A DNA stretch of 6,654 nucleotides, taken from NCBI GenBank assembly GCA_945897545.1, contig CAMDGJ010000154.1, positions 1 to 6,654 on the forward strand, written 5' to 3'. Source of the stretch: Flavobacterium psychrophilum (lineage in GTDB: Bacteria; Bacteroidota; Bacteroidia; Flavobacteriales; Flavobacteriaceae). A program made the translations under genes and the position numbers. The notes beneath the pieces were generated by a model. The model searched no databases. It had not been told where the DNA came from and saw nothing but the letters and a program-made list of their open reading frames with translations. How positions within the stretch are numbered: position 1 is the stretch's first letter; each line of letters starts with the position of its first letter. Shown here piece by piece: positions 1 through 6,091 of this stretch.

Positions 1-151
1 TATAGAATCCCTATTTAATTGGCTTATTCAAAAAACGGATATTCAAAGAGCTAGTAAAGTAAGGTCTGCAAAAGGACTGTTGATTCATATCTTTGGCAAA
101 ATCGCTTCCGCTTTTTTAAACTTAATCTTTTAACCCTTGATTCGCATAACT
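1..151 (+). mobile_element. Possible right end of an insertion sequence
   Basis: If the frame ending at 133 is a transposase, the element should finish shortly after its stop codon. The sequence just after it (134-151) contains CCCTTGATTCGCATAAC, which is less AT-rich than the following bases and is placed where a terminal inverted repeat would be expected. Its partner would lie outside the window and should begin close to GTTATGCGAATCAAGGG. The exact boundary and any target duplication cannot be seen, so this is inference from position and composition. Confidence 0.28.
2..133 (+). CDS. C-terminal fragment of a probable DDE transposase (cut by left edge)
   Basis: An open plus-strand frame enters from the left edge and ends at TAA 131-133, giving 43 residues with no start codon visible. 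It reads IESLFNWL near its start, then a basic stretch containing RASKVRSAKGLL, and closes with a hydrophobic helix ending in FLNLIF. An IES(F/L)FNW motif followed by a basic segment and a hydrophobic tail resembles the C-terminus of DDE-type insertion-sequence transposases, where the Glu is usually the last catalytic acidic residue. This is recognition from memory on a short fragment, so the family is not assigned. The frame is convergent with the transporter gene to its right. The gene may be intact outside the window or may be a remnant; the window cannot tell. The alternative is an unrelated short C-terminus or a chance open frame. Confidence 0.5.
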   Translation: MESLFNWLIQKTDIQRASKVRSAKGLLIHIFGKIASAFLNLIF

Positions 152-171
152 ATTTAATAATTACGATATTT

Positions 172-204
172 AAACCTATAAGGTTTTTAAAACCTTATAG
201 GTTT
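172..204. terminator. Perfect inverted repeat, bidirectional terminator between convergent genes
   Basis: The arms AAACCTATAAGGTTTT (172-187) and AAAACCTTATAGGTTT (189-204) are exact reverse complements, 16 of 16, around a single central T at 188. In RNA the central A/T bases would form the loop above a stem of about 12 pairs. The hairpin starts 16 nt after the stop codon of the leftward transporter gene and 38 nt after the stop of the rightward fragment, so it suits termination from both sides. The plus-strand 3' flank is T-rich (TTTTGGTTTGGG); the minus-strand tail relies on the TTT of the stem. Similar AAACCTATAAGG hairpins are, as I recall, common between Flavobacterium genes. Confidence 0.8.
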
Positions 205-220
205 TGGTTTGGGACTATTT

Positions 221-1879
221 CTAATTAATTCCTTTTTCTTTCATCACTTTATTTAAGTTTTTTACCAAAGCAAACATAATCAATGTGGCAAACATCAATA
301 AACTAAAATTCACCCAGAAAAAGTTTGCTTTGTCATGATAAGTGTCCCACAAACTAGCTAGAACACCACTCAATTTATTTCCGATGGATGTAGATAAAAA
401 CCAACCTCCCATCATTAATGCTGTTATATTTTTTGGACTTAATTTGGAAACAACCGATAATCCCATTGGACTCAGGAATAATTCTCCAATGGTAATTACG
501 CCATAATTAGCCACCAGCCACCAAACGGAAACTTTTTCGGTCCCATTATTTCCAATATGTACTGCGGCTACCATAACTAAAACGGATAAAGCAGAAATTA
601 ATAATCCAAATGCGATTTTTGTGGGCGTTGAAGGTTCTTTCTTTCGGCTTCTTAGATAGGTAAAGAAAGCCACAACTAATGGTGTCAAAATAATCACCCA
701 TCCTGGATTGATAGATTGGCTTAAATTAGCGGACCAGGTAAATATTTTATTTTCTTCATCGGGCAATTTTTTTTTAGCCACATTTCTGAAATACAAAGGG
801 TAATCCACCACTTTAATTACTTTTCCGTCTTTTTTCTGAATGCGAAAAGCGGCATCATATAATGCTACAGAATCTTTTTTATAAGTTAAAGTATCTGTAA
901 GAACAAGCTTTGAGCCTATTTGTTGCGCTGTTCCTGTTAATTCTCTATCGGTATATTTATCACCCCAATTATTGAGTGCAGAGCCATTTAATTTGAAAAC
1001 TGCCCAGAATAAAATCACGACTGCAAAAATGGATAACAAAGCGCCAATAGGTCGCTTATCCTCTGCTTTGGCTTTCACATAAAGGCTTCCGTAAAAGAAA
1101 ATGATTGGAATACAAGCAAAAACAAAAGCATCAGTACTATCAGAACCAAAAATAGAACTATCTAGATTAACATCCGAAGTCACCCCTTTCAATAGCCAAC
1201 CGATTATCCCAAAGAGCACTGATGGCAATAAGATGAAAAGTACAATTTTGTGAAACGGCATATCTCCTTCTTGCACTCCTTTTTTCTCTGTTTTGTTTCC
1301 ATAATGTTTAGTACCTAATAAAAACACAATAACCCCTATAAACATTCCAACACCAGCAGCCATAAAGGCTTCGTGCCATCCAAAAAGAATTTTCAGGGCA
1401 GCACCGAAGAAATTACAAATAAAAGCACCCACATTTATTCCCATATAGAAAATATTGTAGCCTTCGTCTTTCTTGTCTATATATTGTTCGTCGTTGTAGA
1501 AATTACCTAATAATGTTGAAATATTGGGTTTAAAAAAACCATTGCCTAAAATTACCAAAGTCATCGCGGTGTAAAGCATTGGCAAGCTGTGAATTCCCAT
1601 CATCAAATACCCTAAACCCATCATTAAGCCGCCAATTACGATTGATTTTTTATAACCCAAATACCTGTCGGCAACTAAACCTCCAATAAAGGGCGTCAAG
1701 AAAACTAAGGCAATAAAAGTTCCATATAAATCCGAAGCTTCTTTCTCGGTCATAGAAAAACCAGCTTCAACATCTTTGAGGTATAACGTAAAAATACCAA
1801 TCATTAAATAGTAGCCAAAACGTTCCCACATTTCGGATAAAAACAAATAAGGCAATGCTTTAGGGTGACTTCTCCACAT
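221..1879 (-). CDS. POT/PTR2-family MFS transporter, probable peptide importer with variant TM7 (POT1)
   Basis: A 552-residue inner-membrane protein of the proton-dependent oligopeptide transporter family, expected to import di- or tripeptides with protons. Numbering is from ATG 1879. Visible family features are ExxER on TM1 (E16, E19, R20), the signature GGLVADRYLG (about 66-75), GNGFFKPNIS on TM4 with K117, FYMGINVGAF (144-153), and GELFLSPMGLS on TM10 with E466. TM7 reads FWAVFKLNGSAL, with K296 where POT proteins usually have Glu (FWAxFEQ), and the TM1 arginine after the YYGM position is I27. About 60 extra hydrophilic, Lys/Asp-rich residues lie between TM7 and TM8, predicted periplasmic. 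The frame extends upstream to a TTG at 1900, but that lies in the T-tract of the preceding hairpin; ATG 1879, giving MWRSHPKALP just before ExxER, is the natural start. It is the last gene of the cluster and about as long as POT2. Peptide specificity is inferred from family and neighbours; the altered TM7 leaves the coupling mechanism uncertain. Confidence 0.93.
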   Translation of the reverse strand: MWRSHPKALPYLFLSEMWERFGYYLMIGIFTLYLKDVEAGFSMTEKEASDLYGTFIALVFLTPFIGGLVADRYLGYKKSIVIGGLMMGLGYLMMGIHSLPMLYTAMTLVILGNGFFKPNISTLLGNFYNDEQYIDKKDEGYNIFYMGINVGAFICNFFGAALKILFGWHEAFMAAGVGMFIGVIVFLLGTKHYGNKTEKKGVQEGDMPFHKIVLFILLPSVLFGIIGWLLKGVTSDVNLDSSIFGSDSTDAFVFACIPIIFFYGSLYVKAKAEDKRPIGALLSIFAVVILFWAVFKLNGSALNNWGDKYTDRELTGTAQQIGSKLVLTDTLTYKKDSVALYDAAFRIQKKDGKVIKVVDYPLYFRNVAKKKLPDEENKIFTWSANLSQSINPGWVIILTPLVVAFFTYLRSRKKEPSTPTKIAFGLLISALSVLVMVAAVHIGNNGTEKVSVWWLVANYGVITIGELFLSPMGLSVVSKLSPKNITALMMGGWFLSTSIGNKLSGVLASLWDTYHDKANFFWVNFSLLMFATLIMFALVKNLNKVMKEKGIN

Positions 1880-1892
1880 AATAGTTAAGATT

Positions 1893-1930
1893 AAAAACAA
1901 ACAAACCTACAGGAATCTCTTGTAGGTTTG
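1893..1930 (-). terminator. Hairpin plus T-tract between the two transporter genes
   Basis: On the minus strand CAAACCTACA (1930-1921) pairs perfectly with TGTAGGTTTG (1911-1902) over 10 bp around a 9-nt loop, followed directly by TTTGTTTTT (1901-1893). This is a good intrinsic terminator form, placed 29 nt after the stop of the upstream transporter gene. Its stem ends only 22 nt before the ATG of the next transporter gene at 1879, so it could also act as a partial terminator, an attenuator, or an mRNA-stabilising intercistronic hairpin. Confidence 0.72.
1902..1909 (-). promoter_or_regulatory. Possible -7 box (TAGGTTTG) for the downstream transporter
   Basis: The 3' arm of the hairpin reads TAGGTTTG on the minus strand, an exact match to the Bacteroidota -7 consensus TAnnTTTG. 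The best upstream partner is TTTC, 20 nt before it, instead of the preferred TTTG/TTG. Transcription would start about 15 nt before ATG 1879. The match may simply be a by-product of the terminator stem sequence, so it is only a candidate. Confidence 0.2.
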
Positions 1931-1959
1931 AAAGGTATTAAAATATTTTTTAAATTTTG

Positions 1960-3636
1960 TTAACGAATGCCGTGCATCATTTTTTTCAAGAATGGCGTCA
2001 AGCAAAACAAGATTATTGCTGCTAGACCTGTCAAAATCACGAATACCATAAAGAATTCAAACAAATTGTGGATTTCAAATCCTGCAAAAATTGGATTATG
2101 ATCGCTAATCTGGTTGGTTGCCAATAATTTTAATTGTTCCGCAGTAGGAGTAATTGTTTTGTCTAAAACGCCTTGCAAGTCAATGCCAAGTTCTTTGGCT
2201 TTGATAAATTTATCTCCAGTTGCCGGCATAATGGAGCCTAAAGTACCTGCGAGAGCATAACCAGAAGCATTGGACAAAAAGAAAACTCCGTACAACAATG
2301 ATGAGAAACGTTTTGGAGATAATTTTCCGACCAATGACAGTCCGATAGGGGACAAACACAACTCAGCAGCTGTTTGAATTAAATACAAAAGAATCAACCA
2401 TTTGATGGCCAAAAGTCCACTGTTTCCTAAATCTTTAACGTTGTGAGCAATTATGAAATAACTCAAAGCAATCAAAGCCAAGCCAAAAGCCTGCTTCATT
2501 GGCGAAATAGGTTCTCTGTCCTTACTTCTCAAATAATCCCAAAGCATACTAAACGGAATGGCAAAAGCGACCACGAATAATCCATTGAAAATCTGCACCA
2601 TTGACGGTGGCATATTCCAGCCAAAGAAATTTCTGTCTGTTTGATTATCTGCGATAAAAGTTAGTGAAGAGCCAGCTTGTTCGAAAGCTGCCCAAAAGAA
2701 AATGATAAAGAAAGCAACAATATAAATTACAAATATCCGGTCTCGTTCTATTTTAGTCAATGAGGTATCAGAAACAATTAATCCTGCCAATGTCAACCCA
2801 CTAGAATATATCAAGGTGTAAATTAAATTTTGGTCAAAAACGAAATGAATTATTGCTCCTAATGTTAAAAACATAATTCCAGCAATTATTAATGCTTTTT
2901 GAGAAAAAACTGCTTTTTGAGATTCACCTTCTTCAAAATCTGACGCATCATTTTTTGAGGGTAATCCGCCAAGAGGTTTTCCATCCGGAGTAACAACATA
3001 TTTATTTTTTAATACATAGAAAACGGCAGTTCCAATCAACATTGCTATTGATGCTGCCAAGAATCCCCATTTGAAAGCGTGAATGTCACGAATTCCGGCG
3101 TCGTTTTTGACATCTCCTACAATTGGACAAATTAATTGCCCCAAAAAGGCACCTAAATTAATTCCCATATAGAAAATGGTAAAGGCAGTGTCTAGTTTGC
3201 TTTTTTCCTGTTTAGGATACAAACTTCCCACCATACTTGAAATATTGGGTTTGAAAAATCCGTTACCAAAAATGATGATTCCCAATGCTGACCACATAAG
3301 CGTAGTAGCAAAACCGATATTGCTTCCAAAAATACTGGCACTGGCAAACAATAAAAATTGTCCAATAGCCATCATTACTCCACCAATCAGAATACAATTT
3401 CTATTTCCAAAAAAACGATCAGCAACAAAACCACCCAACATTGGGGTTAAATAACACAATCCTAGAAAACCTCCATAAATCAGGGAAGCATCTTCTTCTT
3501 TCATCATTAACGAATTTACAAGGAATAATGTTAAGATTGCCCGCATTCCGTAGAAGTTGAATCGTTCCCACATTTCTGTTCCAAATAATACCCAAAGCCC
3601 TTTTGGATGTGCTGTTTTTACTTGAGTTTCACTCAT
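1960..3636 (-). CDS. POT/PTR2-family proton-dependent di/tripeptide transporter (POT2)
   Basis: A 558-residue inner-membrane MFS protein expected to import di- and tripeptides by proton symport. It keeps the full canonical set: ExxERFNFYGMR on TM1 (E21, E24, R25, R32), GGFVADRFFG (68-77), GNGFFKPNIS on TM4 with K129, FYMGINLGAF (155-164), FWAAFEQAGSSL on TM7 with E319, and AELCLSPIGLS on TM10 with E425. In characterised POT proteins these TM1, TM4, TM7 and TM10 residues handle protons, bind peptide and form gate salt bridges. A hydrophilic segment of about 50 residues (470-522) separates TM11 and TM12 and should face the periplasm. The start is ATG 3636, after the A/T-rich leader AATATAAATAAA with no Shine-Dalgarno. 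It begins 24 nt after the peptidase stop with no terminator between them, so the two form an operon; a hairpin follows its own stop. Family assignment is firm; exact substrates are inferred. Confidence 0.95.
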   Translation of the reverse strand: MSETQVKTAHPKGLWVLFGTEMWERFNFYGMRAILTLFLVNSLMMKEEDASLIYGGFLGLCYLTPMLGGFVADRFFGNRNCILIGGVMMAIGQFLLFASASIFGSNIGFATTLMWSALGIIIFGNGFFKPNISSMVGSLYPKQEKSKLDTAFTIFYMGINLGAFLGQLICPIVGDVKNDAGIRDIHAFKWGFLAASIAMLIGTAVFYVLKNKYVVTPDGKPLGGLPSKNDASDFEEGESQKAVFSQKALIIAGIMFLTLGAIIHFVFDQNLIYTLIYSSGLTLAGLIVSDTSLTKIERDRIFVIYIVAFFIIFFWAAFEQAGSSLTFIADNQTDRNFFGWNMPPSMVQIFNGLFVVAFAIPFSMLWDYLRSKDREPISPMKQAFGLALIALSYFIIAHNVKDLGNSGLLAIKWLILLYLIQTAAELCLSPIGLSLVGKLSPKRFSSLLYGVFFLSNASGYALAGTLGSIMPATGDKFIKAKELGIDLQGVLDKTITPTAEQLKLLATNQISDHNPIFAGFEIHNLFEFFMVFVILTGLAAIILFCLTPFLKKMMHGIR

Positions 3637-3660
3637 TTTATTTATATTGGTTAGTTAGTG

Positions 3661-5835
3661 TTATAAATTATTTTGTATAAAAGTAGTCATTTTATTGTAC
3701 AATTGAATTCTGGTATTTCCGCCACGAATTCCGTGATTTTTATCGGGATAAATTTGGGAATCAAATTGCTTGTTGGCTTGAATAAGTGCTTCCATCATTT
3801 GCATTGTATTTTGCACATGAACATTGTCATCGCCTGAACCGTGAATTAACAAAGACTTTCCTTTGAGTTTGTCCACAAAATTTATTGGGGAATTATCGTC
3901 ATAACCATTCGGGTTTTCTTGCGGTGTTTGCATGTATCTTTCTGTGTAAACGCTGTCGTAAAAACGCCAATTGGTTACCGGAGCAACGGCAATCGCCATT
4001 TTGAAAATATCATTTCCTTTCAAAATACAATTGCTAGACATAAATCCACCATACGACCAACCCCAAATCCCTATTCTGGATTTATCAACATAAGAATAAT
4101 TCCCAATTACTTTTGCCGCATCTATTTGGTCTTCAACTTCGTATTTCCCTAATTGTTTGTAGGTAACTTTTTTAAAATCGGCACCTTTGTAACCCGTTCC
4201 TCGACCATCAACACAAGCCACAATATAACCTTGTTGTGTTAACATCATAAACCAATAATCATTGGAGGTGTTCCATTTATTATCTACTTGTTGACTTCCG
4301 GGGCCAGAATATTGATACATAAAAACCGGATATTTTTTATTGGAATCAAAATCCTTTGGTTTCATAATCCAAGCATTTAGTTCATTGCCTTTCTCTGTTT
4401 TTAGTGCAAAAAATTCTTTTTGCGGCAAATTGTAGTCTTTTAATTGCGATGCCAAAGCAGCGTTGTTTTCTATAACCTGAAGTTGTTTTCCTGATTTAGC
4501 ATCGTTCAAAGTATAAGTAGTGGGTTGCGAAGCAGTCGAAAATGAGTTGATGAAATAATCAAAATTTGGACTAAAAGTAGCCGAGTTTGTTCCAACATTT
4601 TGTGATAGAAACACTTTATATTTTCCGTATAAATCAATTTTGAAAACAGCTCTGTTGATTGAACCATCCTCAGTCGATTGATAAAAAACAGTATTTGTTT
4701 TTTCGTCAAAACCATAATATTCCGTTACTTCCCAATTGCCGTTGGTTACCTGATTGATTAATTTTCCAGTTTTGTCATAAAGGTAAATATGGTTGAAACC
4801 ATCCTTTTCTGAAGTACAAATAAACCTATTATCATTAAGAAAAGTCAAATTATCTTTATCTACAAAATCAATGTAGGATTTGCTTTTTTCGTTCAAAACC
4901 ACTTTTGTTGCGGCAGTTGTACCATCTACAAATAGCAAGTCTAAATTGTTTTGATGGCGATTCAATATTTTAGCAGATAAAATATTGGCATCACTCGACC
5001 ATTCAATTCTTGGAATATAAAAATCATGGTATTGGCTTAAATCGACATTTTTTGTAATTTTGGAATCGACATTGTACAAATGCAAAGAAACTAATGAATT
5101 CTTTTCTCCTGCTTTTGGGTATTTGAAGGTTTCAATTTTTGGATACAAATTTTTCCCAAAAACCGACATCGAAAATTCTGGAACCTGAGTTTCATCAAAA
5201 CGAATAAAGGCTATTTTTTTGCTGTCTTTACTCCAGTCGAAGGCTCTTACAAAGGCAAATTCTTCTTCATAAACCCAATCCGTGATGCCGTTGATAATGG
5301 AGTTTTTCTTTCCGTCGGTGGTGATTTGGGTGTTAGATTGAGATGCGATGTCATAAATGAAAAGATTATTTCCTTTGGCGTAAGCAATCTTTTTTCCATC
5401 AGGCGAAAAGGTTGGTTCTTGAACCTGTTCCAGAACCTTGTTCAATTCCTTGGTTTCGATATTGTATAGAAAATAATCGGCTGTGAAGGAATGTCGGTAA
5501 ATTGGATTAGTATTATTGGCAATCAAAATCATTTTTTCGTCTGAACTGAAAGAATAACTCTGGATTCCACCAGTCAAATTAGGCTGATTTTTTGTATCGA
5601 TTAAAGTGGACACTTTCTTTAAGGTTGCAAAATCAAATAAATCAATTTGTATGTTTCTTGAAGTTCTGTCATAATTCAAGACCGTATACTGGTTTGTGTT
5701 TTGCATAGACTGGAGTTTGTCCATTGCTTTGGCACTAAATTCTCCGGTAAAAATGGCTTCAACAGTGATTTTTTGTTGTCCGAAAACAGTGAAAGACAAC
5801 AACAATAATAAGAGTGAGGTAATACGGGAATTCAT
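3661..5835 (-). CDS. Secreted dipeptidyl peptidase IV (serine peptidase family S9B)
   Basis: A 724-residue exported enzyme that removes N-terminal dipeptides, mainly X-Pro or X-Ala, from peptides. Residues 1-19 are a type I signal peptide with a leucine-rich core and probable cleavage after VFG; there is no lipobox cysteine and no added C-terminal sorting domain, so it is probably periplasmic. The N-terminal beta-propeller (about 40-470) contains R114 in YRHSFTA and the DWVYEEE motif with E191/E192, matching human DPP4 R125 and E205/E206, which hold the substrate N-terminus. The C-terminal alpha/beta-hydrolase domain (about 475-724) has Y509 (oxyanion), GWSYGG with S594, YDSVYTERYM with Y626/Y630, HGSGDDNVH with D669 and N671, and NHGI with H701, giving the full Ser-Asp-His triad. 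Length is normal for bacterial S9B. The start ATG 5835 is fixed by the signal peptide. It is the first gene of a leftward cluster with two peptide-type transporters, which fits coupled digestion and uptake. The related prolyl tripeptidyl peptidase is less likely because the DPP4-type double Glu and D627 are present. Confidence 0.95.
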   Translation of the reverse strand: MNSRITSLLLLLLSFTVFGQQKITVEAIFTGEFSAKAMDKLQSMQNTNQYTVLNYDRTSRNIQIDLFDFATLKKVSTLIDTKNQPNLTGGIQSYSFSSDEKMILIANNTNPIYRHSFTADYFLYNIETKELNKVLEQVQEPTFSPDGKKIAYAKGNNLFIYDIASQSNTQITTDGKKNSIINGITDWVYEEEFAFVRAFDWSKDSKKIAFIRFDETQVPEFSMSVFGKNLYPKIETFKYPKAGEKNSLVSLHLYNVDSKITKNVDLSQYHDFYIPRIEWSSDANILSAKILNRHQNNLDLLFVDGTTAATKVVLNEKSKSYIDFVDKDNLTFLNDNRFICTSEKDGFNHIYLYDKTGKLINQVTNGNWEVTEYYGFDEKTNTVFYQSTEDGSINRAVFKIDLYGKYKVFLSQNVGTNSATFSPNFDYFINSFSTASQPTTYTLNDAKSGKQLQVIENNAALASQLKDYNLPQKEFFALKTEKGNELNAWIMKPKDFDSNKKYPVFMYQYSGPGSQQVDNKWNTSNDYWFMMLTQQGYIVACVDGRGTGYKGADFKKVTYKQLGKYEVEDQIDAAKVIGNYSYVDKSRIGIWGWSYGGFMSSNCILKGNDIFKMAIAVAPVTNWRFYDSVYTERYMQTPQENPNGYDDNSPINFVDKLKGKSLLIHGSGDDNVHVQNTMQMMEALIQANKQFDSQIYPDKNHGIRGGNTRIQLYNKMTTFIQNNL

Positions 5836-5963
5836 GAAATTTAATTAAATATAATATTTGTCAATTTTAGTGAAAAATTTTGCACTTATTTCACATTTGG
5901 AGTGTTAAATGTTAAAATATATAGTAGAAGAATTCATCTCTAGAAAGGTAACCTAAAGGAAAT
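5836..5963 (-). promoter_or_regulatory. Upstream region of the peptidase-transporter operon
   Basis: This AT-rich stretch must hold the promoter of the leftward operon, because terminators close off accD before it. No exact TAnnTTTG box is present. The nearest match is TATATTTA (minus strand, 5853-5846) with TTTC (5875-5872) 18 nt upstream, which would give an almost leaderless transcript and is therefore doubtful. The region also holds the 18-bp palindrome at 5869-5886 and a weaker dyad, ACATTT-N8-AAATGT, at 5893-5912. No ribosome-binding sequence is seen before ATG 5835. Confidence 0.4.
5869..5886. promoter_or_regulatory. 18-bp palindrome upstream of the peptidase gene, candidate operator
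   Basis: AGTGAAAAATTTTGCACT is an inverted repeat with 8 of 9 pairs matching (AGTGnAAAATTTTnCACT; only the fifth pair fails). Its near edge is 33 bp from the ATG at 5835, where a promoter or repressor site would be expected. It has no T-run and no gene ends just before it on either strand, so termination is unlikely. Dimeric regulator binding is inference; no known site consensus is recognised. Confidence 0.35.
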
Positions 5964-6017
5964 AAAAAAGCTACGAACTCCCCAAAATTTATATTTTTAA
6001 AAGTTTGTAGCTTTTTT
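5964..6017. terminator. Long-stem hairpin, second terminator after accD
   Basis: AAAAAAGCTACGAACT (5964-5979) faces AGTTTGTAGCTTTTTT (6002-6017), a 16-bp inverted repeat with one non-Watson-Crick position (5975/6006), a G-U pair in plus-strand RNA and a C-A mismatch in minus-strand RNA. The 22-nt loop holds a further AAAAT/ATTTT pairing. Both strands end in a run of six T, so it can work in either direction. The only visible gene pointing into it is accD, which makes it a back-up terminator that insulates the peptidase operon. Confidence 0.72.
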
Positions 6018-6030
6018 AACGCATGACTTA

Positions 6031-6085
6031 AAACAAAAAGGCCCCCAAATAGTTTATAACTTTTTGAAGGCGCTTCAATTTTGGG
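6031..6085 (-). terminator. accD terminator (branched hairpin)
   Basis: On the minus strand CCCAAA (6085-6080) can pair with TTTGGG (6049-6044), enclosing a small hairpin with TTGAAG/CTTCAA arms (6064-6069 and 6073-6078) and a GCG/CGC loop. The strand then runs GGCCTTTTTGTTTT (6043 to 6031 and on). It starts within 10 nt of the accD stop codon, the usual place for an intrinsic terminator. The outer stem is short, so strength is uncertain. Confidence 0.5.
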
Positions 6086-6091
6086 TTATAT

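Noticed and set aside
1880..1900. In-frame TTG at 1900 as start of the leftmost transporter gene, adding seven residues
   Set aside because: The extension lies in the T-tract of the terminator hairpin and encodes MFLILTI ahead of the conserved N-terminus; ATG at 1879 sits at the family's usual distance from ExxER.
3176..3454. Open plus-strand frame of 92 codons
   Set aside because: It lies wholly antisense to the well-supported POT2 gene, shows no domain, and is explained as a shadow of that coding sequence.
3919..4152. Open plus-strand frame of 77 codons
   Set aside because: It is antisense to the catalytic domain of the peptidase with no recognisable motif.
4506..4715. Open minus-strand frame of 69 codons inside the peptidase gene
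   Set aside because: It overlaps an intact S9B coding frame on the same strand and has no independent support.
3661..5835. Prolyl tripeptidyl peptidase or prolyl oligopeptidase as the identity of the peptidase
   Set aside because: The DWVYEEE double-glutamate motif, R114 and D627 match DPP4 better, and prolyl oligopeptidases lack these and a signal peptide of this kind.
5869..5896. CRP-like site with TGTGA and TCACT half-sites on the minus strand
   Set aside because: The half-sites are 17 bp apart instead of the 6 bp of a CRP site; the tighter palindrome at 5869-5886 explains part of it.
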